Part shown: piece by piece, positions 44,439-52,534 of the stretch
Layout: every line of letters begins with the position of its first letter
How positions within the stretch are numbered: position 1 is the first letter of the stretch
NCBI GenBank assembly: GCA_946479785.1
Contig: CAMLHQ010000016.1
Span: forward strand, 1-52,534
DNA: 52,534 nucleotides
From: an uncultured Nitrospira sp.
Lineage (GTDB): Bacteria; Nitrospirota; Nitrospiria; Nitrospirales; Nitrospiraceae
Reading direction: 5' to 3'
The notes under the pieces: model-generated
Told to the model about the DNA's origin: nothing
Seen by the model: the letters and a program-made list of their open reading frames with translations, nothing else
Database searches by the model: none
Position numbers and translations under genes: made by a program

Positions 44439-45452
44439 TTAGTTTTCTGGGGCTTCGACGATATGGTTTTCAAACCTTGTGCAGCCTTCGGCCAGCAAGC
44501 GGTTGGTCAACATTTCTCCGGGCCATTCGATCGGCAGATCTGCAGTGAACACCCAGACGTCCGGGGAGGTCCAGACCGGGCCATGCTCATCCGGCAGTTC
44601 GGGATCGAACAAATCCGTCCAGACGGGCATGTAGACCCCATTTCCGCATTGCGTGTGGAGATGCACAACCGTCCTGGCTCGCACGAGCGGGTCGAGATCC
44701 CGCCAGACTGCCGCAGTTTCGTCGGCCAGGTGGTGGAGCCGAACCGCATTTTGCGCGTCGAACATGGCATAGGCTGCATAGACCGGGGCTTCGATCGTAT
44801 CCGGGGCAAGGGCGAGTTCCGGACATTGTTCCACCAACCCTTCCAAGAGCGCACGACGGTGCGGGTCTTCGAGCGAATCCGGCAGGCCTGCGTCCGGCAC
44901 GCCGATCAACTCAAAAAAGAGAAAGGCGGTGTTTTCAACAGGCGGATATAACCGGGCGGCGATTGAACGCGCGCGCTGTGACTCAGCTACAGTGCTGAGA
45001 TGCTCATTCAAGGTCTGCAGAGTCAAGGCTTCCAGCGTGGCATCGGTCAATAGCCGCGGCTCCACGCGGACCACGGTCCCGGCGGACAGCCTCAGATGCC
45101 GGTGCAGCACCTCCGCCGTGGCGACCGGATCGATTTTGAGCTTCAAAGGATTCGAGAGGTTGGCTTGGAGCGGAAGTTCCAACGCCGCCATGACGGCATA
45201 GGAGAGCTTCTCATCTACCGGGCCGTCCAGCATAATGGAACAGGAGGCTTCGGCAACCAAATCAAACAGCCATTCCGCCATGTCCTCATCGAGCGCCGCT
45301 AACACCGTCAGAAGATCGTGCTCGCGCCCCTGTTCGAGAAAAGCTTGGAGCGTATCGATTGCCGCGTCGGTATCTCCGTGGTCGTGCCGACGCGCATTGA
45401 TGAGGTGGATCAAATCTCTGGTCAGAGGATCGGGACGAGACCAACTTTGCAT
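44439..45452 (-). CDS. Hypothetical protein, 337 residues
   Basis: Start set at ATG 45452 by GGAG 6 bases upstream; a TTG at 45476 is a longer option. No signal peptide or membrane segment. The first half is helical and acidic (HDLLTVLAALDEDMAEWLFDLVAEA). The second half holds PPVENTAFLFFELIGVPDA and a Trp-rich segment (PVWTDLFDPELPDEHG, PVWTSPDVWVF). I recognise no family. It is a complete, well-coded frame and lies about 125 bases after yjbQ in the same direction. Confidence 0.6.
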   Translation of the reverse strand: MQSWSRPDPLTRDLIHLINARRHDHGDTDAAIDTLQAFLEQGREHDLLTVLAALDEDMAEWLFDLVAEASCSIMLDGPVDEKLSYAVMAALELPLQANLSNPLKLKIDPVATAEVLHRHLRLSAGTVVRVEPRLLTDATLEALTLQTLNEHLSTVAESQRARSIAARLYPPVENTAFLFFELIGVPDAGLPDSLEDPHRRALLEGLVEQCPELALAPDTIEAPVYAAYAMFDAQNAVRLHHLADETAAVWRDLDPLVRARTVVHLHTQCGNGVYMPVWTDLFDPELPDEHGPVWTSPDVWVFTADLPIEWPGEMLTNRLLAEGCTRFENHIVEAPEN

Positions 45453-45577
45453 GGGGCACTCCAGGCTGACCGACAATCAGCTACCGACTTCTATGTTGCC
45501 AAACTTTCCGCGGAGGAGCAAGCGCTCGACTGATTCAGACAACACCTCCGCTTCGAGCAGGCGTCCAGTCGAACGTC

Positions 45578-45991
45578 TTACTCTCCGATCACCTTCACCA
45601 GCACACGCTTCCGCCGCCGGCCGTCGAACTCACCATAAAAAATCTGTTCCCAGGGTCCGAAATCCAACCGGCCCTTCGTAATCGCCACAACCACTTCGCG
45701 CCCCATCAACTGCCGCTTGATGTGCGCATCCCCGTTGTCTTCCCCCGTGTCATTGTGGCGATACGTGTCTTCGTGCGGCGCCAGCCGCTCCAAGAAGCGA
45801 TCGTAGTCCTGCAGCAACCCTTGCTCGTCGTCGTTGATATAGACGCTGGCTGTAATATGCATAGCATTGATCAGGACCAGGCCTTCTCGGATGCCGCTTT
45901 TCTCGACGATCGTGACAACCTGCGGAGTGATGTTGATGTAGGCGCGGCGTGTCTTCGTTTCGAACCAGAGTTCTTCGCGGTAGGATCGCAT
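45578..45991 (-). CDS. YjbQ/UPF0047 family protein (secondary thiamine-phosphate synthase type)
   Basis: 137 residues, usual length. The pattern is clear: [59 protein letters not shown] and the late [19 protein letters not shown]. Family members show weak thiamine-phosphate synthase activity in E. coli tests, but their true role is unsettled. Cytoplasmic. Divergent from nrdJ. Confidence 0.9.
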   Translation of the reverse strand: MRSYREELWFETKTRRAYINITPQVVTIVEKSGIREGLVLINAMHITASVYINDDEQGLLQDYDRFLERLAPHEDTYRHNDTGEDNGDAHIKRQLMGREVVVAITKGRLDFGPWEQIFYGEFDGRRRKRVLVKVIGE

Positions 45992-46066
45992 GGCCGTTCA
46001 ATCCGGTCGGCTGCATTCTGCGTCCCCCAGGGAGAAAGATTCAAGCCCGTTGTCTCTCCACGGATA

Positions 46067-46095
46067 TCGTCAAAGATATCTCCGGAGACTATAAT
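46067..46095 (+). promoter_or_regulatory. Promoter placing transcription start at the nrdJ ATG
   Basis: A perfect TATAAT (46090-46095) with TCGTCA (46067-46072) 17 bases upstream. The start of transcription would be at about 46101-46102, the nrdJ ATG itself, so the transcript may be leaderless. GGAGA at 46084-46088 is too far from the ATG to be a normal ribosome site. Confidence 0.4.
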
Positions 46096-46100
46096 GTCAT

Positions 46101-47873
46101 ATGGCATCTTCGCACTCCGCTCGATCTTCCTTGCCGCCGGCTTCTCCTGTTCCCCGGTTATCCCATGAAGCGAAGATCGTGCTTCGAGAGCGATACTTCG
46201 TCAAAAATAAAGAGGGCATGGTTTCAGAAACCGCGCCACAACTGCTGTGGCGCATCGCCACCGATATCGCCCGAGCGGAGCAGCGCTACCCCAGCTCGAC
46301 TCGGCTTCCGCACGCCGCGCGGCAATTTTACGAATCGATGGCACGGCTCGAATTTCTCCCTAATTCACCGACACTGATGAACGCCGGTCGGCCGCTCCAA
46401 CAACTGGCCGCCTGTTTCGTCCTGCCAGTCGAGGATTCCCTCAGTTCTATTCTGGATGCAGTGAAGCAGCAGGCGTTGATCCATCAATCTGGAGGTGGAA
46501 CGGGATTCTCGTTCGGTCGGCTGCGTCCGCATGACGACCTCGTGGCGTCAACCCACGGTATCGCCTCCGGGCCAATCTCCTTCATGCGAATCTTCAACTT
46601 AACGACCGATGTCATCAAGCAAGGCGGGACCAGGCGCGGAGCGAACATGGGAATCCTTCGCGTCGACCATCCCGACATCCTGGACTTCATCTCCCTCAAG
46701 CAAAATCCAACGGAAATGAATAATTTCAATCTGTCGGTCGGAATCACGGCAGGTTTCATACGCGCGCTCGAACGTCACCAGAGCTTCGCGCTCGTGAACC
46801 CACGAACACGCAAACCGACCAAACGCCTCTCGGCACCAATGCTGTTCGATCATCTCGTGGAGGCTGCCTGGGCCACCGGTGAACCGGGTGTCATTTTCTT
46901 GGACCACATCAATGCCGCCAACCCCACGCCCAAGCTGGGTGAGATCGAAGCCACGAATCCCTGCGGAGAACAGCCTCTGCTGCCCTACGAATCTTGCACG
47001 CTGGGTTCCATCGACGTGTCAAAGTTTGTGTCGCAAACCCGCACGAGACCGATAATCGATTATCCTCGATTGGCTACGACCATCGCGCTCGGCGTTCGTT
47101 TCCTCGATAATGTGATCGACCGAAATCGCTACCCGCTCGCCGAAATTGAAAGCGCTACCCGTCGCACGAGAAAGATCGGGCTCGGAATCATGGGCTTTGC
47201 GGATCTGCTCATCGCCCTGCACATTCCCTATGATTCTGAGGCCGCCATCGACCAGGCGACGTCACTCATGGCGTTCGTGCAATCGCAAGCCCATCACGCC
47301 TCGCACCAACTCGCCCTCCAACGCGGCCTGTTTCCGGCCTATCGCGGCAGCCGGCTCCAGGCCCGGCACGACCGTCGGCGAAACGCGACGGTGACGACCA
47401 TCGCGCCGACCGGCACGATTAGCCTGATCGCCGGATGTTCACCGGGCATCGAACCGCTCTACGGAATTCAGGTCGTACGCCGGGCCTTGGAAGGCCTCCA
47501 ACTGACGATGTTGCATCCGGCCTTTGCACGGATGATCCGGGCACATGGTCTCGACCTAGAGAAACTGCGATCCGATCTCTCCGCCAATCCTTCGATCCAA
47601 CATGTGAGGCGCATTCCCGAACAGATCCGCCGGCTCTTCGTCACCGCTCATGATATGACCCCCGCACAACACGTGCGGATGCAAGCTGCCTTTCAGCGGT
47701 ACAGCGACAGCGGCGTCTCGAAAACGATCAATTTACCTACGACTGCGACGAAGGCCGACGTTGCCGAGGCCTTTCTTCTCGCCTATCGGCTGGAGTGCAA
47801 AGGTCTGACCGTCTTTCGAACCGGAAGCCGCGAGCATCAGGTCCTCTCTTGCTCACCCACCCAGCCCTGTTGA
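46101..47873 (+). CDS. nrdJ: Adenosylcobalamin-dependent (class II) ribonucleotide reductase
   Basis: 590 residues, short for NrdJ. Core motifs: FLPNSPTLMNAG, AACFVLPVEDS (C105), QSGGGTGFSFGRLRP, GGTRRGANMGIL, NNFNLSVGI, the radical site NPCGEQPLLPYESC (N286, C288, E290, C299) and TIAPTGTISLIAG. There is no ATP cone at the N-terminus. The C-terminus ends with two Cys (SCSPTQPC), the expected thiol-shuttle pair. It makes deoxyribonucleotides using cobalamin, so it works with or without oxygen. Thioredoxin at 29.5 kb could supply electrons. No cobalamin riboswitch is visible upstream. Confidence 0.93.
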   Translation: MASSHSARSSLPPASPVPRLSHEAKIVLRERYFVKNKEGMVSETAPQLLWRIATDIARAEQRYPSSTRLPHAARQFYESMARLEFLPNSPTLMNAGRPLQQLAACFVLPVEDSLSSILDAVKQQALIHQSGGGTGFSFGRLRPHDDLVASTHGIASGPISFMRIFNLTTDVIKQGGTRRGANMGILRVDHPDILDFISLKQNPTEMNNFNLSVGITAGFIRALERHQSFALVNPRTRKPTKRLSAPMLFDHLVEAAWATGEPGVIFLDHINAANPTPKLGEIEATNPCGEQPLLPYESCTLGSIDVSKFVSQTRTRPIIDYPRLATTIALGVRFLDNVIDRNRYPLAEIESATRRTRKIGLGIMGFADLLIALHIPYDSEAAIDQATSLMAFVQSQAHHASHQLALQRGLFPAYRGSRLQARHDRRRNATVTTIAPTGTISLIAGCSPGIEPLYGIQVVRRALEGLQLTMLHPAFARMIRAHGLDLEKLRSDLSANPSIQHVRRIPEQIRRLFVTAHDMTPAQHVRMQAAFQRYSDSGVSKTINLPTTATKADVAEAFLLAYRLECKGLTVFRTGSREHQVLSCSPTQPC

Positions 47874-47978
47874 CCGGACTGCCGCAACATTCTTCAGGAA
47901 AATTGACAGTGTCGGATGATGATGATAAGTAGTTCTTCAGATATCCGCACCATTCGATCGTTCTGCAGGAGGTGTTCG

Positions 47979-48707
47979 ATGGCTGTGCTCGCAGGGAACC
48001 TGACACCCGTCGGGAATCCTCTCCAATGGTCGCTTCTGTTCGCCCGTCAACCGGAGCCGGACTTGGAGTTTACGGAAGAGGAACTCGATCAGACCACCGC
48101 CACCAGACCCGTCTCTCCCAAGAAACCCGGCAAGAAATCCGGAGGCGGGCGGCCGCTTCTGTGGATTATCCTGCTCGCGTTGATCGCAGGAATCGGCTAC
48201 ATCGCCATGGAACCGGAGCAATTGATGGAATGGCTGGCTCCGTTTATAGGAGAAAACACGCCACCTGAACCGCCTCCGATCGCGATGCGTCCGAAGCCTG
48301 TGACCCCGAAACCGGCTGCACCGGCGACGCCATCTACTCCTCCAGAAGCAGCCCCCACACCTGTACCTGTTGCTCCGACTGCAGCGGTGCCCGCGCCCGA
48401 TACGCCGACAACCCCTGCGCCAGCTCCATCCGTCGCGATGCCTACACCGGCACCAACCGTGATAGCGTCTCCAATGTTCGGGGAAGGCCAAAAAGTCACG
48501 GCAATCGGCAACCCGACCATTCCCGCCGAAACGATTCCTCTCTCGCTGGACCCGGCGGGAACGAAGCCAGGACCCGTCGTCCGGCCTGGCGTTACGCTCA
48601 ACGTCCTCGACGGAGACCTCCAACCCGATGGCTGGGTCTATTCCGTTCGCACGGACGATGGCGTCAAAGGCTGGATCTCGGAAAAGCGTCTGCGCCTGAA
48701 ATTCTAA
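47979..48707 (+). CDS. Single-pass membrane protein with C-terminal SH3-like domain
   Basis: 242 residues from ATG 47979, set by AGGAGG 6 bases upstream; the longer frame has no ribosome site. Cytoplasmic N-terminus (about 1-55, acidic), basic KKPGKKSGGGR, one membrane helix (about 57-76), then a long Pro/Ala/Thr-rich linker (about 95-165), and an SH3b-like end (about 185-242: VVRPGVTLNVLDGDL, GWVYSVRTDDGVKGWISE). Such domains often bind peptidoglycan. The linker length suits reaching across the periplasm. It is followed by a hairpin and a new promoter. Confidence 0.7.
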   Translation: MAVLAGNLTPVGNPLQWSLLFARQPEPDLEFTEEELDQTTATRPVSPKKPGKKSGGGRPLLWIILLALIAGIGYIAMEPEQLMEWLAPFIGENTPPEPPPIAMRPKPVTPKPAAPATPSTPPEAAPTPVPVAPTAAVPAPDTPTTPAPAPSVAMPTPAPTVIASPMFGEGQKVTAIGNPTIPAETIPLSLDPAGTKPGPVVRPGVTLNVLDGDLQPDGWVYSVRTDDGVKGWISEKRLRLKF

Positions 48708-48729
48708 TGACTCTTCCGCATTGTCATCG

Positions 48730-48762
48730 CGAAGAAGGCCGAAGCATTCTTCGACTTTCTTT
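48730..48762 (+). terminator. Hairpin with T-rich tail after the SH3 gene
   Basis: CGAAGAA (48730-48736) pairs with TTCTTCG (48747-48753), followed by ACTTTCTTTG. It lies 23 bases after the SH3 gene stop. It is weaker than a classic terminator because the tail is broken by C and G. Confidence 0.45.
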
Positions 48763-48776
48763 GTCTACCCCTGTGT

Positions 48777-48782
48777 TATAAT
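48777..48782 (+). promoter_or_regulatory. -10 box of the HAD-hpnDE operon
   Basis: A perfect TATAAT 40 bases before the HAD gene ATG. The -35 region is poor (ACTTTC at 17 bases). Confidence 0.4.
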
Positions 48783-48821
48783 CCGCGCCGAACTTCCAGC
48801 ACGATTCATCCCATCGTTCGT

Positions 48822-49511
48822 ATGTCGACACTCCGGGCCCTCATCTTTGACTTCGACGGCATCATTGCCAATACCGAGCCCTTGCACTTTGCCGGGCTGC
48901 ATCAAACGCTCAAAGAAATCGGCATCGAGCTGACGGAAGCCGAATACTATGCCGACTACCTCGGCTACGACGATCGTGGCTGTTTTATCGCCGCACTCAC
49001 CGCCAATGGCCGTCCTACCGATCCCACCACCCTTTCCCGACTCATGAAACGGAAAGCCGTGGCCTATCTCGAATCCGTCAAGCACCATCAGGTGATCTTC
49101 CCTGGCATTCCGGAGTTCGTGCGCGATGCGGCGCGCATCTATCCCTTGGCCATTGCGTCGGGAGCATTGCGGCATGAAATCGAGTACATTTTGGAAGAAG
49201 CCGGCCTGAGAAAAGACTTTTTGCACATCATTAGTGCGGAAGATGTCACCAAGGGCAAGCCCGATCCGCAGCCGTTCCTTATGGCCTGGAAGGCGCTGCA
49301 GCAACAAGACGCCGGACTGACGCCCGCGTCATGCTTGGTCATTGAGGATTCGCTGCCCGGTATTCGCGGCGCGAAAGCCGCCGGCATGAAAGTCCTGGCG
49401 GTGACGAATACGCACACGGTGCAAGACCTGCACGAAGCCCACGCGATCACACACAATCTGAAAGACACCAGGCTGGCAGACCTTCGCATGCGTCTATGGC
49501 CTGAAGCATGA
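48822..49511 (+). CDS. HAD-superfamily phosphatase, beta-phosphoglucomutase-like
   Basis: 229 residues. HAD motif I IFDFDGIIANTEP (D10, D12), motif II IASGALR, motif III KGKPDPQPFLMAW and motif IV VIEDSLPGIRGAKAAGM. The helical cap (about 18-85) is of the subclass C1 type. It hydrolyses or transfers phosphate on a small metabolite; the substrate is unknown. It overlaps hpnD as ATGA and shares its promoter, so it may act on an isoprenoid or hopanoid intermediate, an inference from position alone. Confidence 0.85.
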   Translation: MSTLRALIFDFDGIIANTEPLHFAGLHQTLKEIGIELTEAEYYADYLGYDDRGCFIAALTANGRPTDPTTLSRLMKRKAVAYLESVKHHQVIFPGIPEFVRDAARIYPLAIASGALRHEIEYILEEAGLRKDFLHIISAEDVTKGKPDPQPFLMAWKALQQQDAGLTPASCLVIEDSLPGIRGAKAAGMKVLAVTNTHTVQDLHEAHAITHNLKDTRLADLRMRLWPEA

Positions 49512-49525
49512 GCATGAGCATGAGC
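49506..49525 (+). repeat. GCATGA hexamer repeat at the hpnD start
   Basis: 3.3 copies of GCATGA. It contains three in-frame ATG codons (49508, 49514, 49520), giving the protein start MSMSMS, and the stop of the upstream HAD gene. Gain or loss of one unit would keep the hpnD frame. Confidence 0.8.
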
Positions 49526-50380
49526 ATTACAGAAGCCCAGGCATTTTGCACCGATCTCACAAAAAAGAGCGGAAGTAATTTTTACTATTCCTTTCTCTTT
49601 CTTCCCAAGGCCCGGCGCGATGCCATGTATACGGTTTACGCCTTTTGCAAAGCGGTCGATAGCGCGGTCGACGAACCACCGTCCGGCAGCGATCCCAAGG
49701 AAGAACTCCGTCGCTGGAAGGCAGAACTCGAGGAAGTGTACGGAGGCTCGCCGACATGGCCGATCATGATCAGTTTGGCTCATCATGCCAAACAGCTTTC
49801 AATCCCGCAGGCCTATTTCGATGAACTCATCAAGGGCGTCGAGATGGATCTCGCAACCACACGCTACGGGACGTTCGATGAGCTATCGCTCTACTGTTAT
49901 CGCGTCGCTTCTATCGTGGGTTTGATCTGCCTGCACGTTTTCGGTCCGACGTCGCCCCATGCCCAAGACTATGCCGTCGATCTCGGCATGGCCTTTCAGC
50001 TCACGAACATTCTTCGAGACCTCGGCACGGACGCTGAGCAAGATCGTATCTACCTTCCTCAAGAAGATCTCGCGCATTTCGGGTACAGCGAGACCGATCT
50101 CCTGCAACGGAAGGACAACCCGCAACTTCACGAACTCGTCCGCTTCGAAGCCAAGAGAGCCCGTGACTTTTATGCCAAGGCGCAAGCCGCGTTGAACTGT
50201 CTGCCCAAAAGTGACCGGCGGGCGCTGAGCGTCGCCGAAATCATGCGGGCCGTCTATTCGCGTATTTTGGAACGTATCGAGCGCCCTGACCATCCCGTCT
50301 TCGGTCCACGCGTTCGCCTGACAACGTCCAATCGGCTGGCACTTGCAGCCGGCGTCTGGTTTCGATCGCAATTCTTGTGA
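49508..50380 (+). CDS. hpnD: Presqualene diphosphate synthase HpnD
   Basis: 290 residues. Squalene/phytoene synthase fold: FYYSFLFLPKARRDAMYTVYAFCKAVDSAVDE (first Asp-rich motif), GVEMDL, YCYRVASIVGLICLHVFG and QLTNILRDLGTDAEQDRIYLP (second motif). HpnD condenses two farnesyl diphosphates to presqualene diphosphate in the bacterial HpnCDE route to squalene and hopanoids. The start could be any of three tandem ATG codons. It overlaps hpnE as GTGA. hpnC is not in the window. Confidence 0.92.
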   Translation: MSMSMSITEAQAFCTDLTKKSGSNFYYSFLFLPKARRDAMYTVYAFCKAVDSAVDEPPSGSDPKEELRRWKAELEEVYGGSPTWPIMISLAHHAKQLSIPQAYFDELIKGVEMDLATTRYGTFDELSLYCYRVASIVGLICLHVFGPTSPHAQDYAVDLGMAFQLTNILRDLGTDAEQDRIYLPQEDLAHFGYSETDLLQRKDNPQLHELVRFEAKRARDFYAKAQAALNCLPKSDRRALSVAEIMRAVYSRILERIERPDHPVFGPRVRLTTSNRLALAAGVWFRSQFL

Positions 50381-51687
50381 CGCCACCCGACCGTCAATCC
50401 GTCATCGTGCTCGGCGCGGGACCAGCCGGTCTCACTGCCGCCTATCGGCTGGCACGACGCGGCCTTCGTGTCACCCTGCTGAATCAATCTTCCGTGCTCG
50501 GTGAACATCTCCGGCGCGAAAGCGACCCGCCGGTCTCGATCCTGGGTTGCCACCGGGCCACCTGGATCCTGTTGCGTTCGTTTGGCGCCCGACCGAACCA
50601 ACCGGCGTTCGCCGAAGCCCAGTTAGAATTTTTGCTGCCGGATGGTCGCCTGGCTCGCTATCCGAAAGCCCGATTTCCAACTCCGCTGCAGCAACTCTTC
50701 ACCATCGGGCGGTTTGCCGGACTACCGCGGGGTGAACGCTGGAAACTCCTCTCCTGGCTGGAACAAATCTGGGAAGGCTCGCTCCCACTCGCCACCGATC
50801 TCGAACAGCGCACCGCTCAGAATTGGCTCGAATCACTGGCCCACAGTTCGTCATCCCTGCAGACAATTTGGAGTCCCCTGGCCCGCTGGCTCACAGGCAA
50901 TGATATCCATCATTTATCTGCCGATGCCTTTGTTATGGCACTCAAACCGTTTTTTCTCTCGCACGCCGCCAACAGTCGTATCTGGGTCCCGAGACAGCCC
51001 TGGCATCGCACCTTCATACAGCCGATTACCGAGGCACTCGGCAGCGCGGACGCCACGCTGGCTTTAGGAGCGCAAGCGGTGAGGTTCGACTATCACGAAG
51101 ATCGGATCACCGGCGTACGCTTGAAGGATGGGGCCAATCTCCAAGCCAATTGGTACGTGGCAGCCGTGCCAGCGCATCAACTCACGCCCTTACTGCCGGA
51201 ACGATGGCTCACCCGCTATGCCTACTTTCAGCACATCGTCGATCTCACGACCATACCCTGCGCAGTCATCCATGTTCGTACGGCGGAACCCATGACGACG
51301 CCTCGTCACATCCTGATGAGCACAGGGCCGTTCCCATGGATCGCCTGCAAGCCCTCTGAATCCGATCGCAGTCTCGTCGGCGTACTGACGATGCCGCAGG
51401 ACCAAGCGGTGACAGACTCTGAACAACACGTATCCACACTCCTTCGCTCGCTCAATCTCCTCCGAGCGGACCATCAGCTCACCGGCTTCAGACAACAGGA
51501 GACAGCCCACGCCTGGTTGGCCCTTACACCAGGCACAAAAGTCCGCCGGCCGATTCAGCGGAGCCCGATTCCCAATTTGCTTCTGGCCGGAGCCTGGACC
51601 GACACGGGCTGGCCGGCCAATTTGGAAAGCGCGATCGTCAGTGGCGAGCGCTGCGCCGAAATTATTATCGGCCAAAGACTCGCTTGA
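50377..51687 (+). CDS. hpnE: Hydroxysqualene dehydroxylase HpnE
   Basis: 436 residues from a GTG overlapping the hpnD stop. FAD-binding N-terminus VIVLGAGPAGLTAAYRLARRGLRVTLL, and the C-terminal FAD motif LLLAGAWTDTGWPANLESAIVSGERCA. This is the amine-oxidase-like layout of HpnE, which reduces hydroxysqualene to squalene. Direct coupling to hpnD supports the call over other phytoene-desaturase-like enzymes. Confidence 0.92.
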   Translation: MTPPDRQSVIVLGAGPAGLTAAYRLARRGLRVTLLNQSSVLGEHLRRESDPPVSILGCHRATWILLRSFGARPNQPAFAEAQLEFLLPDGRLARYPKARFPTPLQQLFTIGRFAGLPRGERWKLLSWLEQIWEGSLPLATDLEQRTAQNWLESLAHSSSSLQTIWSPLARWLTGNDIHHLSADAFVMALKPFFLSHAANSRIWVPRQPWHRTFIQPITEALGSADATLALGAQAVRFDYHEDRITGVRLKDGANLQANWYVAAVPAHQLTPLLPERWLTRYAYFQHIVDLTTIPCAVIHVRTAEPMTTPRHILMSTGPFPWIACKPSESDRSLVGVLTMPQDQAVTDSEQHVSTLLRSLNLLRADHQLTGFRQQETAHAWLALTPGTKVRRPIQRSPIPNLLLAGAWTDTGWPANLESAIVSGERCAEIIIGQRLA

Positions 51688-51719
51688 CGCATGTCAGTCT
51701 TGCTCATTAATTTTCTGCG

Positions 51720-51748
51720 TTGACAACTTTTTTGGGCCCTCCTAAGAT
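51720..51748 (+). promoter_or_regulatory. Sigma70-type promoter of the UDG gene
   Basis: TTGACA (51720-51725) and TAAGAT (51743-51748) are 17 bases apart. The -35 is perfect. Transcription would start near 51755, 27 bases before the ATG. Confidence 0.65.
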
Positions 51749-51781
51749 GCCTCGCATCGATCCACTGCCCTATCCAAGGTC

Positions 51782-52426
51782 ATGACACTCCAAGAACTCG
51801 CAAAATCGCTTCACAACTGCCAGCAGTGCAAGCTCGCAAAGTTGGGGCGCACCCAGGTGGTCTTTGGCGTGGGCAATCCGCATGCGAACATCATGTTCGT
51901 GGGCGAGGCGCCGGGGTTTAATGAAGACCAAAAAGGCGAGCCCTTCGTCGGCGCAGCTGGCAAGCTCCTGAACGATCTTCTGATGTCAGCCAATCTTTCT
52001 CGCGATCAAATCTATATTGCCAACGTCATCAAGTGCCGGCCACCGAACAACCGCGATCCGGAACCGGATGAAGTTGAAACCTGTAAGCCGTTTTTGATGC
52101 AACAGATCCAGATGATCCGGCCCAAGTTGGTCTGTACGCTGGGCAATTGGGCAACCCAGACGTTATTGGAAAGAAAGGTGGGAATTACGAAGGTAAAGGC
52201 ACAGGCATTTTACATGAAAGACTTCGTGATCTTCCCCCTCCTCCACCCCGCCGCCGCATTACACCAAGGCAACCTACTCGATACGTTGAAGGAAGATTTC
52301 AAGAAGCTGAAAGAATTTCTCGACCGCCACTCCCAATCGGCCCCTGCCGAAGCCGCCGCGCCGGCCGCACCAGTGCTCAACATCGAACCGCCCCAGCCTG
52401 CGCAAATGGATTTGTTCGGCTCCTAG
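51782..52426 (+). CDS. Family 4 (4Fe-4S) uracil-DNA glycosylase
   Basis: 214 residues. Motif [18 protein letters not shown] (41-57) and the late HPAA ([11 protein letters not shown]) are the family 4 marks. Cys13, Cys16, Cys85 and Cys101 are spaced to hold the iron-sulfur cluster. It removes uracil from DNA. The last 40 residues are a Pro/Ala-rich tail ending PAQMDLFGS, which resembles a sliding-clamp (beta clamp) binding peptide (Q-x-x-L-F type), so docking to the replication clamp is plausible. AAGG precedes the ATG. Confidence 0.93.
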   Translation: MTLQELAKSLHNCQQCKLAKLGRTQVVFGVGNPHANIMFVGEAPGFNEDQKGEPFVGAAGKLLNDLLMSANLSRDQIYIANVIKCRPPNNRDPEPDEVETCKPFLMQQIQMIRPKLVCTLGNWATQTLLERKVGITKVKAQAFYMKDFVIFPLLHPAAALHQGNLLDTLKEDFKKLKEFLDRHSQSAPAEAAAPAAPVLNIEPPQPAQMDLFGS

Positions 52427-52475
52427 TTCATCGCCGATCTCAGCAAGAGCGAAACCGGAGCGGAAGGCTAGTTCT

Positions 52476-52534
52476 CTAAGCTTTCGTCGATTTTCCTTCC
52501 GACGATGTCGCAGAGGTAGATTCGGCGGGTTGTT
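52476..52534 (-). CDS. Possible C-terminal end of a gene entering from the right
   Basis: On the minus strand a frame open to the window edge ends QPAESTSATSSEGKSTKA and stops at TAG (52476-52478). The Ala/Ser/Lys tail looks like a natural C-terminus. A second frame, ending IVGRKIDESLEN at 52468, is equally open. Only 18 codons are visible, so neither can be confirmed. Confidence 0.25.
   Translation of the reverse strand, partial: QPAESTSATSSEGKSTKA

Noticed and set aside
45871..46107. Minus-strand frame starting MPYDIIVSGDIFDDI
   Set aside because: The N-terminus looks plausible, but the frame runs through the yjbQ coding sequence, which is complete and conserved-looking, and degrades into an Arg-rich shadow.

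Overview
The window reads as chromosomal DNA from a Gram-negative, LPS-making bacterium. The most likely source is Nitrospira or a close relative in the phylum Nitrospirota. This is an inference from gene content: LptD, hopanoid squalene-pathway genes (hpnD, hpnE), two DUF507 genes, a cobalamin-dependent ribonucleotide reductase, a MoaD-MoaE fusion, and many lipoproteins and sigma54/c-di-GMP signalling genes. There is no rRNA, and I found no convincing tRNA, CRISPR array, insertion sequence or prophage. Genes are dense and many neighbours overlap by 4 bases (ATGA or GTGA).

Layout. 1-5.4 kb: a small secreted protein, an outer-membrane barrel, an ATP-grasp ligase, a secreted TPR protein and a DUF2892 membrane protein. 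5.5-15.5 kb: a long minus-strand run with housekeeping and envelope genes. It holds a cyclophilin-like protein, two DUF507 proteins, a TPR lipoprotein, Bcp peroxiredoxin, a secreted Ig/HAD-like protein, RadA, a DUF4292 lipoprotein, TsaB, RimI, YdcH, TatC, a Ycf48-like repeat protein, a peptidyl-prolyl isomerase and a lipoprotein. 15.6-19.1 kb (plus): a decayed RNase H-like gene, a PP2C phosphatase, a SnoaL-like lipoprotein and a protein whose histidine/methionine spacing matches the copper sites of peptidylglycine monooxygenase. 19.3-27.7 kb (plus): a signalling island. It has a 1397-residue fusion (receiver, PAS, degenerate kinase, two PilZ, LuxD-like hydrolase fold, methyltransferase), a histidine kinase, a sigma54 activator, and an HD-GYP c-di-GMP phosphodiesterase behind a good sigma54 promoter. 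27.7-38.6 kb (minus): RecN, thioredoxin, a lipoprotein, LptD, FolC, AccD, a nickel/cobalt transporter, MoaA, MoaDE and MoaC. 38.8-43.7 kb (plus): a FolB-methyltransferase fusion, a PHP phosphoesterase, and a Ser/Thr kinase - PP2C - FHA module. 43.7-46.0 kb (minus): a Cys-rich GLG1-like protein, an unknown protein and YjbQ. 46.1-52.5 kb (plus): NrdJ, an SH3 membrane protein, a HAD phosphatase, HpnD, HpnE and a family 4 uracil-DNA glycosylase.

The best candidate for an undescribed system is the 19.3-27.7 kb island. The giant fusion keeps c-di-GMP-binding motifs in both PilZ domains, but its kinase and hydrolase parts have lost catalytic residues. The island ends with the c-di-GMP-degrading enzyme, whose sigma54 promoter lies just after an NtrC-type activator. 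A near-identical 18-bp sequence lies upstream of both the fusion and the HD-GYP gene, which suggests joint control. Other notable items are the PHM-like copper protein, the RNase H-like pseudogene, the two gene fusions (moaDE, folB-methyltransferase) and a 9-bp hairpin between moaDE and moaA. All calls come from reading the sequence; no database search was run.
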